A DNA stretch of 64,000 nucleotides from positions 1,302,001 to 1,366,000 of the forward strand of contig CAWHIL010000003.1 of assembly GCA_963829505.1 (NCBI GenBank), written 5' to 3'. A program made the position numbers and the translations under genes. Shown here one piece after another: positions 28,103 to 39,479 of this stretch; position 1 is the first letter of the stretch; the number at the start of each line of letters is the position of its first letter. The DNA comes from Roseiarcus sp963829505. GTDB taxonomy: Bacteria > Pseudomonadota > Alphaproteobacteria > Rhizobiales > Beijerinckiaceae. Under the pieces are notes generated by a model. That model saw only the letters and a program-made list of their open reading frames with translations, searched no databases and had not been told where the DNA came from.

Positions 28103-28918
28103 CCCTGAGAATCCCCTCGCGCGAGCGAACCGCGCCCGCCGACTGCGCCGGCGCTTGCGTCGCCGCCCGGCGATAGAAAGAGGTCCGCGGCCTCGATCGT
28201 CTCGAGACCTTGGCCGCCGCGAAACAGAAGCCGCCCGCTGCCGTCGATTCCATCGAACACGCCCTCGCGGCGCCCGCGCGCGTCCTCGATGCTGACGACC
28301 GCGCCGATCGCGTGCGCCCGCTCGAGCCATTCCGCGCGAACGGCGTCGAAGCCGTCGCCCGCGTCCCAGAGATCGAGCGTCTCGGCGAAACGCTCGGCGA
28401 GGCGCTCGAAGAGCCCGGCGGCGGCGATCGCTCGGCCGTCGGCGCGCCTCAGCGCCGCGGTCGGGTAGCCGACGCCGTCGGGCGCGGTCGCGCAATTGAC
28501 CCCGACGCCGATGACGCAGGCGAGCCTGCGGTCGGGCAGCGCCGCCCCTTCGAGCAGGAGGCCGGCGCATTTCGCGCCCGACGACACGAGATCGTTCGGC
28601 CATTTGAGCTTTGCGTCCATCGCGCCGGCGTCCTCGGCCGCGCGCGCGAGCGCCACGCCTGCGACGAAGCCGAGCTGCGGCGAGCGGGCCTGTGGGCAAG
28701 GGTCAATCAGGAGGGCGCTCGCGTGCAGGTTTCCCTTCAGCGACACCCACGTCCGGCCGTGACGGCCGCGCCCGGCGGTCTGTTCGTCGGCGACGATCCA
28801 CAGGCGCCCGGATCATCGTCGAGGGCGCGGCGCCGCGCCTCCTCGTTGGTGGAGTCGATCGCCCGGAGACGGTCGACCCGCCAGCCGAACGGCGCGGCCC
28901 CCCGCGTGGCGCCGATGG

Positions 28919-28922
<4 letters not shown>
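28099..28922 (-). CDS. birA: Biotin-[acetyl-CoA-carboxylase] ligase (frame broken near 28802)
   Basis: This is the monofunctional biotin protein ligase without a DNA-binding domain. The N-terminal part (WRVDRLRAIDSTNEEARRRA) reads in one frame to about 28802. Translation in the next frame then gives LWIVADEQTAGRGRHGRTW, containing the biotinyl-AMP loop GRGRHG, and onward to LKWPNDLV, CVIGVGVNCA and a C-terminal SH3-like cap. A single missing base restores one open frame. The start is probably a TTG at 28922 overlapping the nuoN stop. Its place between nuoN and rnj is common in Rhizobiales. The enzyme is essential in most bacteria, so the break is unlikely to be real decay. Confidence 0.88.
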
Positions 28923-30353
<1,431 letters not shown>

Positions 30354-30387
30354 GGGTCTCGTTCTTGATCTCGCCAGATGTCGTTCT

Positions 30388-31887
30388 TCAGAGGCCTGCG
30401 GTCTTCGTCGCCGTGACCGCCTGCTCGAACCCCTTGAGCAGCGCGTCGATCGAGGACGCGCTTGCGTCGATGATCGGCTGCGGGTGGACGCCGAAATAGA
30501 CGACGAGGAGGCCGAGCGGCAGGAGCGTCGCGATCTCGCGAGCGTCGAGGTCGAGGATCGACTTCAGGTTCGCTTTCTCGATGACGCCGAAAACCACGCG
30601 CCGGTAGAGATAGAGCGCATAGCACGCCGAGAGGATGACGCCGGTGGTGGCGAAGAACGCGACCCAGGTGTTGGACTGGAAGGCGCCGATCAGCGTCAGG
30701 AATTCGCCGATGAACCCGGTCGTGCCCGGAAGTCCGACATTGGCCAGGGTAAACAGGAGGAAGGCCACCGCATAGATCGGCATGCGCTGGACGAGGCCGC
30801 CGTAGCTCGCGATCTCGAGGCTGTGCGTGCGGTCGTAGACCACGCCGACACAGAGGAAGAGCGCGCCCGACACGAGGCCGTGGCTGATCATCTGGTAGAC
30901 CGCGCCTTGCACCCCTTGCGTGTTGGCGGCGAAGATCCCCATCGTCACGAAGCCCATGTGGGCGACCGACGAATAGGCGATCAGCTTCTTCATGTTCTCC
31001 TGCGCCAGCGCGACCAGCGAGGTGTAGATGATCGCGATGACCGAGAGCGTGTAGACGAGCGGCGTGAAATAGACCGAGGCGTCGGGAAACATCGGCAGCG
31101 AGAAGCGGATGAAGCCGTAACCGCCCATCTTCAGAAGGATGGCGGCCAGGATGACGGAGCCCGCCGTCGGCGCTTCGACATGCGCGTCAGGGAGCCAGGT
31201 GTGGACCGGCCACATCGGCATCTTGACGGCGAAGGACGCGAAGAAGGCGAGCCAGAGCCACGTCTGCATCTTCGGGTCGAACGCCGTCTTGAGCAGCACC
31301 GTGATGTCGGTCGTGCCCGCCGTCCAGTACATCGCCATCACGGCGAGCAGCATCAGCACCGAGCCGGCGAACGTGTAGAGGAAGAACTTGAACGCCGCAT
31401 AGACCCGGTTGTCGTGTCCCCAGATGCCGATGATCAGGAACATCGGAATGAGGCCGCCCTCGAAGAACAGGAAGAAGAGCACGAGATCGAGCGCCACGAA
31501 CACGCCGATCATCAGCGTCTCGAGCACGAGGAAGGCGATCATGTACTCCTTCACCCGATTGTCGATCCGCCACGACGCCGCGATGCTGATTGGCATGAGG
31601 AACGTCGTCAGAAGGACGAAGGGCATCGAGATCCCGTCGACCCCGAGCTTGTAGAGGATGGCGTGCGAGAACCAGTCGTGCTGCTCGACGAGTTGGAAGC
31701 CCGGCTGCGAGGGATCGAACCGCCCCCATGCCACGAGGCTGAGAGCGAAGGTGACGAGGGTGGCGAAGAGCGCGGTCCAGCGCGCATTGCGTCGCGTCGC
31801 CTCGCTGTCGCCCGGCAGAAGCAGGATGAAGGCCGCGCCGACGAGCGGCAGTATCAGGAGGCCGGTGAGGATCGAGATCCCGAACAT
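30388..31887 (-). CDS. nuoM: NADH-quinone oxidoreductase subunit M
   Basis: The 499-residue, fourteen-helix subunit is one of three antiporter-like proton channels in the complex I membrane arm. Signatures are the conserved Glu helix (FLVLETLMIGVF), VKMPMWPVHTWLPDAHVEAP, ILLKMGGYGFIRFSLPMFP and MKKLIAYSSVAHMGFV. Length matches the alphaproteobacterial family. The start is immediately next to the nuoL stop, and nuoN follows after a short gap. Confidence 0.97.
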   Translation of the reverse strand: MFGISILTGLLILPLVGAAFILLLPGDSEATRRNARWTALFATLVTFALSLVAWGRFDPSQPGFQLVEQHDWFSHAILYKLGVDGISMPFVLLTTFLMPISIAASWRIDNRVKEYMIAFLVLETLMIGVFVALDLVLFFLFFEGGLIPMFLIIGIWGHDNRVYAAFKFFLYTFAGSVLMLLAVMAMYWTAGTTDITVLLKTAFDPKMQTWLWLAFFASFAVKMPMWPVHTWLPDAHVEAPTAGSVILAAILLKMGGYGFIRFSLPMFPDASVYFTPLVYTLSVIAIIYTSLVALAQENMKKLIAYSSVAHMGFVTMGIFAANTQGVQGAVYQMISHGLVSGALFLCVGVVYDRTHSLEIASYGGLVQRMPIYAVAFLLFTLANVGLPGTTGFIGEFLTLIGAFQSNTWVAFFATTGVILSACYALYLYRRVVFGVIEKANLKSILDLDAREIATLLPLGLLVVYFGVHPQPIIDASASSIDALLKGFEQAVTATKTAGL

Positions 31888-33890
31888 CAGCGCGCTCCCC
31901 CGAACAGGTACCAGGTGGCGAACGCGGCCGCGCCCAGCATCATCGCGAAGGCGTACTGATAGACAAAGCCGGACTGCAGACGGACCGCGCCGCGCGTCAC
32001 GTCGAGCACCCGCGAGGCGACCCCGTCAGGTCCGATGCCGTCGATGACCGCGCCGTCGCCGGCCTTCCAGAAGAAGCGGCCGACAGCAAACGCCGGGCGG
32101 ACGAAGATCAGGTCGTAGAGCTCGTCGAAATACCACTTGTTGAGCAGGAAATCGTACAGCTGCGGGAAAGTCGCCGCGAGCCGCTCCGGCGCTTTCCGGT
32201 CGACCATGTAGAAGTAATAGGAAATTCCGATTCCGATCACCATCATCAGGAACGGCGACAGCGAGACGAGCCAGGGGACGTGCTCCATCTGCTCGAGGAT
32301 CTCGTTGTCCTTGGCGAGGAAGAGGGCATTGCGCCAGAAGTCCGAATAGCCGGCGCCGATGAACCAATGGCGGAAGATGACGCCGGCAAAAGTCGCGCCG
32401 AGCGCAAGCAGCACGAGGGGCGCCAGCATCACCGGCGGCGATTCGTGGGCCGGGCCGGCCCCGTGGCCGTGGCCGTCGTCGCCGTGGGCGTGGTCTCCTC
32501 CGGCGTCATGCGGCAGCCAGGACGCAAACTGGCCGCGCTCGCCGAAGAAGGTCATGAACATGAGGCGGAAAGTGTAGAAGGCGGTGAACGCCGCCGCGAG
32601 ATTGACGCACCAGAACGCGTAGCTCGCGCCGAACCGCTGCGAGGCGAACGCCGCCTCGATGATCGGGTCCTTCGACACGAAGCCGGCGAAGCCGATCGAG
32701 GTGAAGGGTATGCCGACGCCGCTCAGCGCCAGCGAGCCGATCATCATGAGCCAGAAGGTGAAGGGGATCTCGGTTCTGAGGCCCCCCATCCGGCGCATGT
32801 CCTGCTCGTGGTGCATGGCGATGATGACCGAGCCCGCGCCGAGGAACAGCAGCGCCTTGAAGAAGGCGTGGGTGAAGAGGTGGAACATGCCGAGGCTGTA
32901 GCCGCCGAGGCCGAGAGCGACGAACATGTAGCCGAGTTGCGAGCAGGTCGAATAGGCGATGACCCGCTTGATGTCGTTCTGCACGAGGCCGACGGTCGCG
33001 GCGAAGAACGCCGTCGTCGCGCCGACGATGAGGACGACGCTGAGCGCGGCGGGCGCAAGCTCGAAGAGCGGCGAGAGACGCGCCACCATGAAGACGCCGG
33101 CCGTCACCATGGTCGCGGCGTGGATCAGGGCCGAGACCGGCGTCGGGCCCTCCATCGCGTCTGGCAGCCAGGTGTGAAGCAGGAACTGCGCCGACTTGCC
33201 CATCGCGCCCATGAAGAGGAGGAGGCAGGCGAGCGTCAGCGCGTCCCAGTCGAAGCCGATGAAGTGGAAGGTCTTGCCGGCGAGCCCCGGCGCCGCGGCG
33301 AACACCTGGTCGAAGGTGACCGAGCCGGTCAGCGTGAAGACGAGGAAGATGCCGAGGGCGAAGCCGAAGTCGCCCACCCGGTTGACGACGAAGGCCTTGA
33401 TCGCCGCCGCGTTGGCCGACGGCTTCTCGTACCAGAAGCCGATCAGCAGGTAGGACATGAGGCCCACGCCCTCCCAGCCGAAGAAGAGCTGCACCAGATT
33501 GTCCGACGTCACCAGCATCAGCATGGCGAAGGTGAAGAGCGACAGATAGGCGAAGAAGCGCTGCTTCGACGGGTCCTCCTCCATGTAGCCGATCGAATAG
33601 ACGTGGACGACGAACGAGACGGTCGTGACGACGACCAGCATGACCGCGGTCATCGTGTCGATCTTGAGCGCCCAGGCGACCGAGAGCTTGCCGGAGGTGA
33701 ACCAGTTGGCGAGCGGGATATGCGCGTCCGCTCCGGCCGCAACCATGAAGAAGGCGATCCACGACAGGACGAAACAGACGCCGAGGAAGGCAGAGGTCGC
33801 GTATTCGGCGCCCTTCGGTCCGACCCAACGCCCGAAGACGCCGGCGACGATGAAGCCGAGAAGCGGAAGAAAGACGATCAGCTGATACAT
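31887..33890 (-). CDS. nuoL: NADH-quinone oxidoreductase subunit L
   Basis: The 667-residue subunit is the most distal proton pump of complex I. It has about sixteen helices and the long amphipathic C-terminal helix that runs along the membrane arm. Key blocks are FFGWEGVGLMSYLLIGFWYE, GKSAQFLLHTWLPDAMEGPTP (lysine and proline of TM7-8), ATTAFFAATVGLVQNDIKRVIAYSTCSQLG, and the histidine-rich loop HAHGDDGHGHGAGPAHE near residue 475, longer than in many homologues. It is between nuoK and nuoM in the standard order. Confidence 0.97.
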   Translation of the reverse strand: MYQLIVFLPLLGFIVAGVFGRWVGPKGAEYATSAFLGVCFVLSWIAFFMVAAGADAHIPLANWFTSGKLSVAWALKIDTMTAVMLVVVTTVSFVVHVYSIGYMEEDPSKQRFFAYLSLFTFAMLMLVTSDNLVQLFFGWEGVGLMSYLLIGFWYEKPSANAAAIKAFVVNRVGDFGFALGIFLVFTLTGSVTFDQVFAAAPGLAGKTFHFIGFDWDALTLACLLLFMGAMGKSAQFLLHTWLPDAMEGPTPVSALIHAATMVTAGVFMVARLSPLFELAPAALSVVLIVGATTAFFAATVGLVQNDIKRVIAYSTCSQLGYMFVALGLGGYSLGMFHLFTHAFFKALLFLGAGSVIIAMHHEQDMRRMGGLRTEIPFTFWLMMIGSLALSGVGIPFTSIGFAGFVSKDPIIEAAFASQRFGASYAFWCVNLAAAFTAFYTFRLMFMTFFGERGQFASWLPHDAGGDHAHGDDGHGHGAGPAHESPPVMLAPLVLLALGATFAGVIFRHWFIGAGYSDFWRNALFLAKDNEILEQMEHVPWLVSLSPFLMMVIGIGISYYFYMVDRKAPERLAATFPQLYDFLLNKWYFDELYDLIFVRPAFAVGRFFWKAGDGAVIDGIGPDGVASRVLDVTRGAVRLQSGFVYQYAFAMMLGAAAFATWYLFGGAR

Positions 33891-33897
33891 TGCCCGC

Positions 33898-34209
33898 TCA
33901 GCCCTTCAGCGCATTGATGTCTTCGACCGCGATCGAGCCGCGGTTGCGGTAGTAGGCGACGAGGATCGCAAGGCCGATGGCCGCCTCCGCCGCGGCGACG
34001 GTCAGGATGAAGAGGGCGAAGGCCTGTCCGGTGAGATCGCCCGAGAAGGTCGAGAAAGCGACGAGGTTGATGTTCACCGACAGCAGGATCAGCTCGACCG
34101 ACATCAGGATGACGATGATGTTCTTGTGGTTGAGGATGATGCCCGCGATGCCGATCGTGAACACGATCGCCGCGAGGATCAGATAGGCGGAAAGGTCCAT
34201 GGGAATCAT
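33898..34209 (-). CDS. nuoK: NADH-quinone oxidoreductase subunit K
   Basis: The 103-residue protein has three transmembrane helices. Helix 2 carries the conserved membrane glutamate in ILMSVELILLSVNINLVAF, and helix 3 is AEAAIGLAILVAYYR with the second Glu. The ATG at 34209 is preferred over the ATG at 34200 because AAGGA lies just upstream. Gene order J-K-L is canonical. Confidence 0.96.
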   Translation of the reverse strand: MIPMDLSAYLILAAIVFTIGIAGIILNHKNIIVILMSVELILLSVNINLVAFSTFSGDLTGQAFALFILTVAAAEAAIGLAILVAYYRNRGSIAVEDINALKG

Positions 34210-34216
34210 CGATCCT

Positions 34217-34819
34217 TCAGATGCCGGCGCGCGAGGGAACCTTGCGCAATTCGACGGCGGTCTCGGGCGTGCGGGCGTTTTGGGCGCCGACGTCCTGTCG
34301 CTTGACGCCCGGCTTGTGGTGGACCGTGATGACGATCGCGCCGATCATGGCGGTGAGCAGGATCATGCCGGCGGCCTGGAAGAAGTAGAAGTAGCGGGTG
34401 TAGAGCACTTCGCCGAGCGCCGCGGTGTTCGACAGCGTCCCCGACGGCGTCGCGGCCGCGGCCGCGTTCGGCGAGGGCTTCCAGCCTGCGACGACATAGA
34501 CGAGTTCGGCCCCGACGATGAAGGCGATCAGGAGCCCTTGGGGCAAGTACTGGACGAACCCCTGCTTCATCCGCGCGAAGTCGACGTCGAGCAGCATGAC
34601 GATGAACAGGAACAGGATCGCCACCGCCCCGACATAGACGACGATCAGGATCATCGCCAGGAACTCCGCCCCCATGATGATGAAGAGGCCCGCCGCGCTG
34701 ACGAAGGCGAGGATGAGGAACAGCACCGAATGCACGGGATTGCGCGCCACGATGACGGAGAGCGCCGATCCGACGAGGACCACCGCGAAGATCCAGAAGA
34801 AGAACGCCGTCCCGGCCAT
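34217..34819 (-). CDS. nuoJ: NADH-quinone oxidoreductase subunit J
   Basis: The 200-residue membrane subunit has five helices. The region GLFIIMGAEFLAMILIVVYVGAVAILFLFIVML includes the pi-bulge helix (TM3) implicated in coupling. The ATG at 34819 gives MAGTAFFFWIFAVVLVGSA; the upstream open frame does not look coding. A 120-base spacer with a short hairpin separates it from nuoI. The loop after helix 4 (about residues 125-145) is rich in Ala, Pro and Asn. Confidence 0.95.
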   Translation of the reverse strand: MAGTAFFFWIFAVVLVGSALSVIVARNPVHSVLFLILAFVSAAGLFIIMGAEFLAMILIVVYVGAVAILFLFIVMLLDVDFARMKQGFVQYLPQGLLIAFIVGAELVYVVAGWKPSPNAAAAATPSGTLSNTAALGEVLYTRYFYFFQAAGMILLTAMIGAIVITVHHKPGVKRQDVGAQNARTPETAVELRKVPSRAGI

Positions 34820-34886
34820 GTCGTAAGCCTCGTGTCCCGATCGCTTGCGGCGCGCGTCGCCTGAACGCCGGCGCCTGTCGTGCTTA

Positions 34887-34905
34887 AAGGGGCGAGCAGC
34901 CCCTT
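34887..34905. repeat. Short hairpin in the nuoI-nuoJ spacer
   Basis: AAGGGGC and GCCCCTT pair around a five-base loop. It is in the only sizeable gap between nuoI and nuoJ and may affect message stability; no T-tract on the coding strand marks it as a terminator. Confidence 0.35.
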
Positions 34906-34940
34906 CCCCATTGTTCCTGCCCCGGCAGCCGGGGTTCACG

Positions 34941-35435
34941 TCACCTGTAGGGCGCGTCCATCGCGATGTTGCGCGCGAGCTCCCGCTCCCAGCGCTTGCC
35001 GTTCGCCAGGAGGCGGTCCTTGTCGTAGAAAAGCTCTTCGCGTGTTTCCGTGGAGAACTCGAAGTTCGGCCCCTCGACGATGGCGTCCACCGGGCACGCC
35101 TCCTGGCAGAAGCCGCAGTAGATGCATTTCGTCATGTCGATGTCGTAGCGGGTGGTCCGGCGCGTGCCGTCGTTGCGCCGGGGCCCCGCCTCGATGGTGA
35201 TCGCCTGGGCCGGGCAGATCGCTTCGCAGAGCTTGCAGGCGATGCACCGCTCCTCGCCGTTGGGATAGAGTTTGAGCGCATGCTCGCCGCGAAAGCGCGG
35301 CGACAGCGGCGACTTCTCGTTCGGGTAGTTCAGTGTCGCCTTCGGCTTGAAGATATAGCGGACCGACAGCGCGAACGCGGCGAGAAACTCGGTCAGGAAC
35401 ACCGAGCGCGCGGATTGGGCGAGCCTCATGGCCAT
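34941..35435 (-). CDS. nuoI: NADH-quinone oxidoreductase subunit I
   Basis: The 164-residue protein carries iron-sulfur clusters N6a and N6b in the peripheral arm near the quinone site. Two 4Fe-4S motifs are present: CIACKLCEAICP and CIYCGFCQEACP. The N-terminal amphipathic part (FLTEFLAAFALSVRYIFKPK) anchors it to the membrane side. The ATG at 35435 fits family starts. It follows nuoH, whose stop is a few bases upstream. Confidence 0.97.
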   Translation of the reverse strand: MAMRLAQSARSVFLTEFLAAFALSVRYIFKPKATLNYPNEKSPLSPRFRGEHALKLYPNGEERCIACKLCEAICPAQAITIEAGPRRNDGTRRTTRYDIDMTKCIYCGFCQEACPVDAIVEGPNFEFSTETREELFYDKDRLLANGKRWERELARNIAMDAPYR

Positions 35436-35439
35436 GGCG

Positions 35440-36621
35440 TCATCCTCCCACACCCGAGCCGGCGGCGCCGAGCCCGGTGAACTCGAGCACGGCCGCGACG
35501 ACGACGACCATGACCAGCGAGATCGGCAGGAACACTTTCCAGCCGAGCCGCATGAGCTGGTCGTAGCGATAGCGCGGCACGAACGCCTTCACCATCGAGA
35601 AGCAGAAAATCACGCTCCACGCCTTGAAGAGGAACCAGAAGACGCCCGGGATCCAGGTAAACGGCGGGAACGGCAGCGGCGACAGCCAGCCGCCGAGGAA
35701 GAACACCGTCGTCATCGCCGCCATCGTGAGGAGAGCGACGAGCTCGGTGAGAAATTGCAGGAGGAAGAGCGAGGCGGAATATTCGACGGAATAGCCGGCG
35801 ACGAGCTCGGATTCGGCCTCGGTCAGATCGAACGGCGGCCGGTTCGTCTCGGCGAGCGCGGACACGAAGAAGATGACGAACATCGGCAGAAGCGGCAGCC
35901 AGTACCAGCCCAGGAAGCCGAAGCGGGTGTCCTGCGCGCGGACGATCTCGGAGAGGTTCAGCGAGCCCGCGCACATGACGACGGTCACGATGACGAAGCC
36001 GATCGACACCTCGTAGGAGACCATCTGCGCCGCCGCGCGCAGCGCCGAGAGCAGCGGGTATTTCGAGTTCGACGCCCAGCCCGCCATGATGACGCCGTAG
36101 ACGCCGAGCGAGGAAACCGCGAACAGGAAGAGGACGCCGACATTGATGTCGGAGACCACCCAGCGGTCGCTGACCGGGATAACCGCCCAGGCCGCGAAGG
36201 CCAGGATCACCGAGACCAGCGGCGCCGCGACGAACACGCCCTTGTTGGCGCTCGCCGGGATGATCGGCTCCTTGATGACGAACTTGCCGAAGTCGGCGAA
36301 AGGCTGCAGCACGCCCCACGGGCCTACGACGTTCGGGCCGCGCCTGAGCTGCACCGCTCCCCAGATCTTGCGCTCGATGTAGATCAGCGCCGCCGTCGAC
36401 AGGAGCACGCAGACCAGCATCGCGAAGCTCTCGAGGATGTACCGGATCGCCGAGCCGAGGCTCGTCTCGTGCAGCCACTGACCGAGCGCGGCGAAATAGC
36501 CGCCGCTGATCAGGAGCCAAAGGAGCCAGACGACGACGATCGCCGCAACGAGCAGGACGACGCCGGCGATCGCGAGGAGATGCGACGGCGATTGGGGACG
36601 GGAGGGCGTTGCGCTGCTCAT
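35440..36621 (-). CDS. nuoH: NADH-quinone oxidoreductase subunit H
   Basis: This 393-residue, eight- to nine-helix subunit forms much of the quinone chamber. Signatures are YIERKIWGAVQLRRGPNVVGPWGVLQ, AETNRPPFDLTEAESELVAGY (acidic loop) and ALRAAAQMVSYEVSIGFVI. The N-terminus (about residues 1-30) is somewhat longer than in E. coli NuoH. The gene lies between nuoG and nuoI. Confidence 0.97.
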   Translation of the reverse strand: MSSATPSRPQSPSHLLAIAGVVLLVAAIVVVWLLWLLISGGYFAALGQWLHETSLGSAIRYILESFAMLVCVLLSTAALIYIERKIWGAVQLRRGPNVVGPWGVLQPFADFGKFVIKEPIIPASANKGVFVAAPLVSVILAFAAWAVIPVSDRWVVSDINVGVLFLFAVSSLGVYGVIMAGWASNSKYPLLSALRAAAQMVSYEVSIGFVIVTVVMCAGSLNLSEIVRAQDTRFGFLGWYWLPLLPMFVIFFVSALAETNRPPFDLTEAESELVAGYSVEYSASLFLLQFLTELVALLTMAAMTTVFFLGGWLSPLPFPPFTWIPGVFWFLFKAWSVIFCFSMVKAFVPRYRYDQLMRLGWKVFLPISLVMVVVVAAVLEFTGLGAAGSGVGG

Positions 36622-36627
36622 GTCCGC

Positions 36628-38692
36628 CTATTCCGCGGCCTGCCGCGCCCGCGCCTGCGCCAGGGCCGAGCATTCGGCCATGACGCGCGAGGCGCGCGCG
36701 ATCGGGTTGGTGAGAAAGAAATTGTCGATCGCCGAGCCGAACGGCGCGCGTCCGACCGCGGCGGGGTGAGCCGCGACCGCCTTCAGCGCGGCCGGGTCGG
36801 CGGGCGCGATCCGGTCAAACTGGACGAGATGGGGATGGGCGCTCGCCAGCGCCGCGCGCAGTTGGCCGAGGGAATCGTAGGGCAGCTTCGCGCCGAGCGC
36901 GTCGGAGAGGGCGCGCAGGATCGACCAGTCCTCGCGCGCGTCGCCCGGCGGGAAGACGGCCCGTTCGGCGAACTGCGGCCTCCCCTCGGTGTTGACGTAA
37001 ATCCCGCTCTTCTCGGTGTAGGCGGCGCCCGGCAGAATGACGTCGGCGCGATGCGCGCCGCGGTCGCCGTGCGTGCCGATATAGACGACGAAGGCGCCCG
37101 GCTCGACGTCGGTCTCGTCGGCGCCGAGGTTGATGAGAACGTCGAGCGCGCCTGCTTTCGCCATGCCCGGGACGTCGAGACCGCCCTCCCCCGGCACGAG
37201 GCCGAGATCGAGCCCGCCGACGCGCGAGGCCGCGGCGTGCAGGACGTTGAAGCCGTTCCAGCCGTCCTTGACGAGACCGAGCGAGAGCGCCGCCTTCGCG
37301 GCGAGCGCGAGGATGGCTTCGCCGTCGGGACGGGCGAAGGCCGCCGCGCCCAGGATGAACGCGGGCTTCTCCTTCGCCGCAGGCGGATGATCGGCGAAGC
37401 CGCTGAGCGTCTCGGGACCGGCGCCAAGATAATTGGCGCGGTAGGTGAGGTCTGCCTGTTCGCCGATCACGCCGAGGAGCGCGCCTCCTTTGAGCCACCG
37501 CTTGCGAATGCGTGCGTTCAGCACCGGCGACTCGAGCCGTGGGTTGGATCCGACGATCATGATCGCGTCGGCCTGATCGAGCCCGGCGACGGTCGAGTTG
37601 AAGAGATAGGAGGCGCGGCCGAACTTCGGATGAAGCTTCGACCCGTCCTGCCGGCAATCGACGTTGGGCGACCCGAGCTTGCCCATGAGCCCCTTGAGGG
37701 CGAACATCTCCTCGACCGCCGCGAGATCGCCGACGATGGCGCCGATGCGTTCCGCCCGGGCGGTCTTGACCTTTGCGGCGACCGCGTCGAACGCCTCGCG
37801 CCAGCTCGCAGGCCGGAGCTTGCCGTCGACGCGCACGTAAGGGCGGTCGATGCGCTGGGTCTTGAGCCCGTCGACGATGTGGCGGGTCTTGTCCGAGATC
37901 CACTCCTCGTTCACGGCGTCGTTGACGCGCGGGAGGATGCGGACGACTTCACGACCGCGCGAATCGATCCGGATCGCCGAGCCGAGCGCGTCCATCACGT
38001 CGATGGAATCGGTCTTGACGTATTCCCACGGGCGCGCGTGAAATGCGGTCGGTTTCGAGGTCAGCGCCCCGACCGGACAGAGGTCGACGACATTGCCCTG
38101 AAGCTCGGAGGTCAGCGCGCTCTCGAGATAGGAGGTGATCTCCATGTCCTCGCCGCGGCCCGTGGCGCCGAGTTCCGGCACGCCGGCGACCTCGGTGACG
38201 AAGCGGACGCAGCGCGTGCACTGGATGCAGCGGTTCATCGAGGTCTTGACGAGCGCGCCGATGTACTTGTCCTCGACCGCCCGCTTGTTCTCGGCGAAGC
38301 GCGACGAGTTCCGCGCCGTAGGCCATCGCCTGATCCTGCAGGTCGCACTCGCCGCCCTGGTCGCAGATCGGGCAGTCGAGCGGGTGGTTGATGAGCAGGA
38401 ACTCCATCACGCCCTGACGGGCCTTGCGCGCCATCGGCGAATTCGTCAGCACAACCGGCGGCTCGCCGTTGGGGCCAGGCCTCAGGTCACGCACCGCCAT
38501 GGCGCAGGAGGCGGTCGGCTTCGGCGGCCCGCCTTTCACCTCGACGAGGCACATGCGGCAATTGCCGGCGATCGTCAGACGCTCGTGGAAGCAGAAGCGC
38601 GGGATCTCCGCGCCCGCCGCCTCGCAGGCCTGAAGCAAAGTGTATTCGGCCGGAACGTCGACTTCCTTGCCGTCGATGATGATCTTGCTCAT
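36628..38692 (-). CDS. nuoG: NADH-quinone oxidoreductase subunit G (frame broken near 38315)
   Basis: This is the largest peripheral subunit, with N1b, N4 and N5 clusters. It starts MSKIIIDGKEVDVPAEY at 38692 with the 2Fe-2S ligands (PRFCFHERLTIAGNCRMCLV) and CPICDQGGECDLQDQAMAYG in the first frame. At about 38315 the frame shifts and continues SSRFAENKRAVEDKYIGALV and MNRCIQCTRCVRF. The rest is the molybdopterin-oxidoreductase-like domain (VGSNPRLESPVLNARIRKRW). About 687 residues in total is normal. Both halves are intact, so one inserted or missing base explains the break. Confidence 0.94.
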
Positions 38693-39024
38693 GCGTCCTT
38701 CGCCCCATGGCCCGACCGCCAATAGGCGAGCAAATCCGCGACGGCAATACCGTCGATGGTCATGCCCTCCATCCGGGCGTCGGCGATCGAGGCGCCTGCG
38801 AGGTTCGCCTTTTCGATGCGCAAGCCGGCCAAATTGACGTCGTGGACGCGCCAGCCGGACATGTTCGCATCCTCGAACGATGAGCCCGAGAGATTGATGT
38901 TATGAAAGCGCGCGCCGGAAAAATTCACGTCGTCGAAGGCCGATCCCGAGAGATCGGCTTTGTGCACGTCGAGCCGAAGCTTGCGCCCCTCGATCCGCCT
39001 CTCCCCCGGCTCCGTCATCCGCAT
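38689..39024 (-). CDS. Pentapeptide-repeat protein inside the nuo operon
   Basis: The 111-residue protein is built mainly of pentapeptide repeats (A/S-D/N-L/F-x-x): ADLSGSAFDDVNFSGARFHN, then INLSGSSFEDANMSG, VNLAGLRIEKANLAGASIAD. These form a right-handed beta helix. It ends ALLAYWRSGHGAKDA-like (the real end is LLAYWRSGHGAKDA), a short tail. Its stop overlaps the nuoG start and its start overlaps the DUF3291 stop, so translation is coupled. It has no known role in complex I; a scaffold or protein-binding function is a guess from the fold. Confidence 0.85.
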   Translation of the reverse strand: MRMTEPGERRIEGRKLRLDVHKADLSGSAFDDVNFSGARFHNINLSGSSFEDANMSGWRVHDVNLAGLRIEKANLAGASIADARMEGMTIDGIAVADLLAYWRSGHGAKDA

Positions 39025-39479
39025 CTCCTGCTCAGCCAGAGCTTGATGTGCGGCAGCCAGCTCCAGGCGAAGGCGTGATCGCTGTCGCCGTTCGCCTGAA
39101 GATGCTCGAGCCGCGCCATCGCCTCAGCGAGGTCGGGAATATGCCCGGCCGGTATCGTCCACATGACGAAATGCGCCTTTTCCGCCTTCTCGAACCATTC
39201 GCCCTTTCGATTGTAGACCTGCTTGTGAACGGTCGCCCAGACGAAGCGTTCGAGCGCCTCGGCGCTTTCCCACACGGAGAGGTTGACCGCCATCGTCGGA
39301 TCGGCGTCGGGGCGGATGGCGGTCGCATTGTTGCTGTCGTCCTTGAGGCGCCAGACGAAACCTTCGCTGCGCTCGGCGAGCGCGTTGATCCGGTCGAGAT
39401 TGTCCATGAACGCGGCCATCCGGGCGTCGTCCGTCGCATAGCGGAAGCGGCCGACGTTGAGCTGGGCGATATGGGTCAA
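39015..39479 (-). CDS. DUF3291-family protein inside the nuo operon
   Basis: The 154-residue protein begins MTHIAQLNVGRFRYATDD and contains AFMDNLDRINALAERSEGFVWRL, AVNLSVWESAEALERFVW and FVMWTIPAGHIPDLAEAMARLEHL, the pattern of the DUF3291 dimeric alpha/beta-barrel (monooxygenase-like) family. No function is established. Its start overlaps the stop of the coiled-coil gene and its stop overlaps the pentapeptide gene, so it is coupled on both sides. Confidence 0.85.
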   Translation of the reverse strand: MTHIAQLNVGRFRYATDDARMAAFMDNLDRINALAERSEGFVWRLKDDSNNATAIRPDADPTMAVNLSVWESAEALERFVWATVHKQVYNRKGEWFEKAEKAHFVMWTIPAGHIPDLAEAMARLEHLQANGDSDHAFAWSWLPHIKLWLSRRCG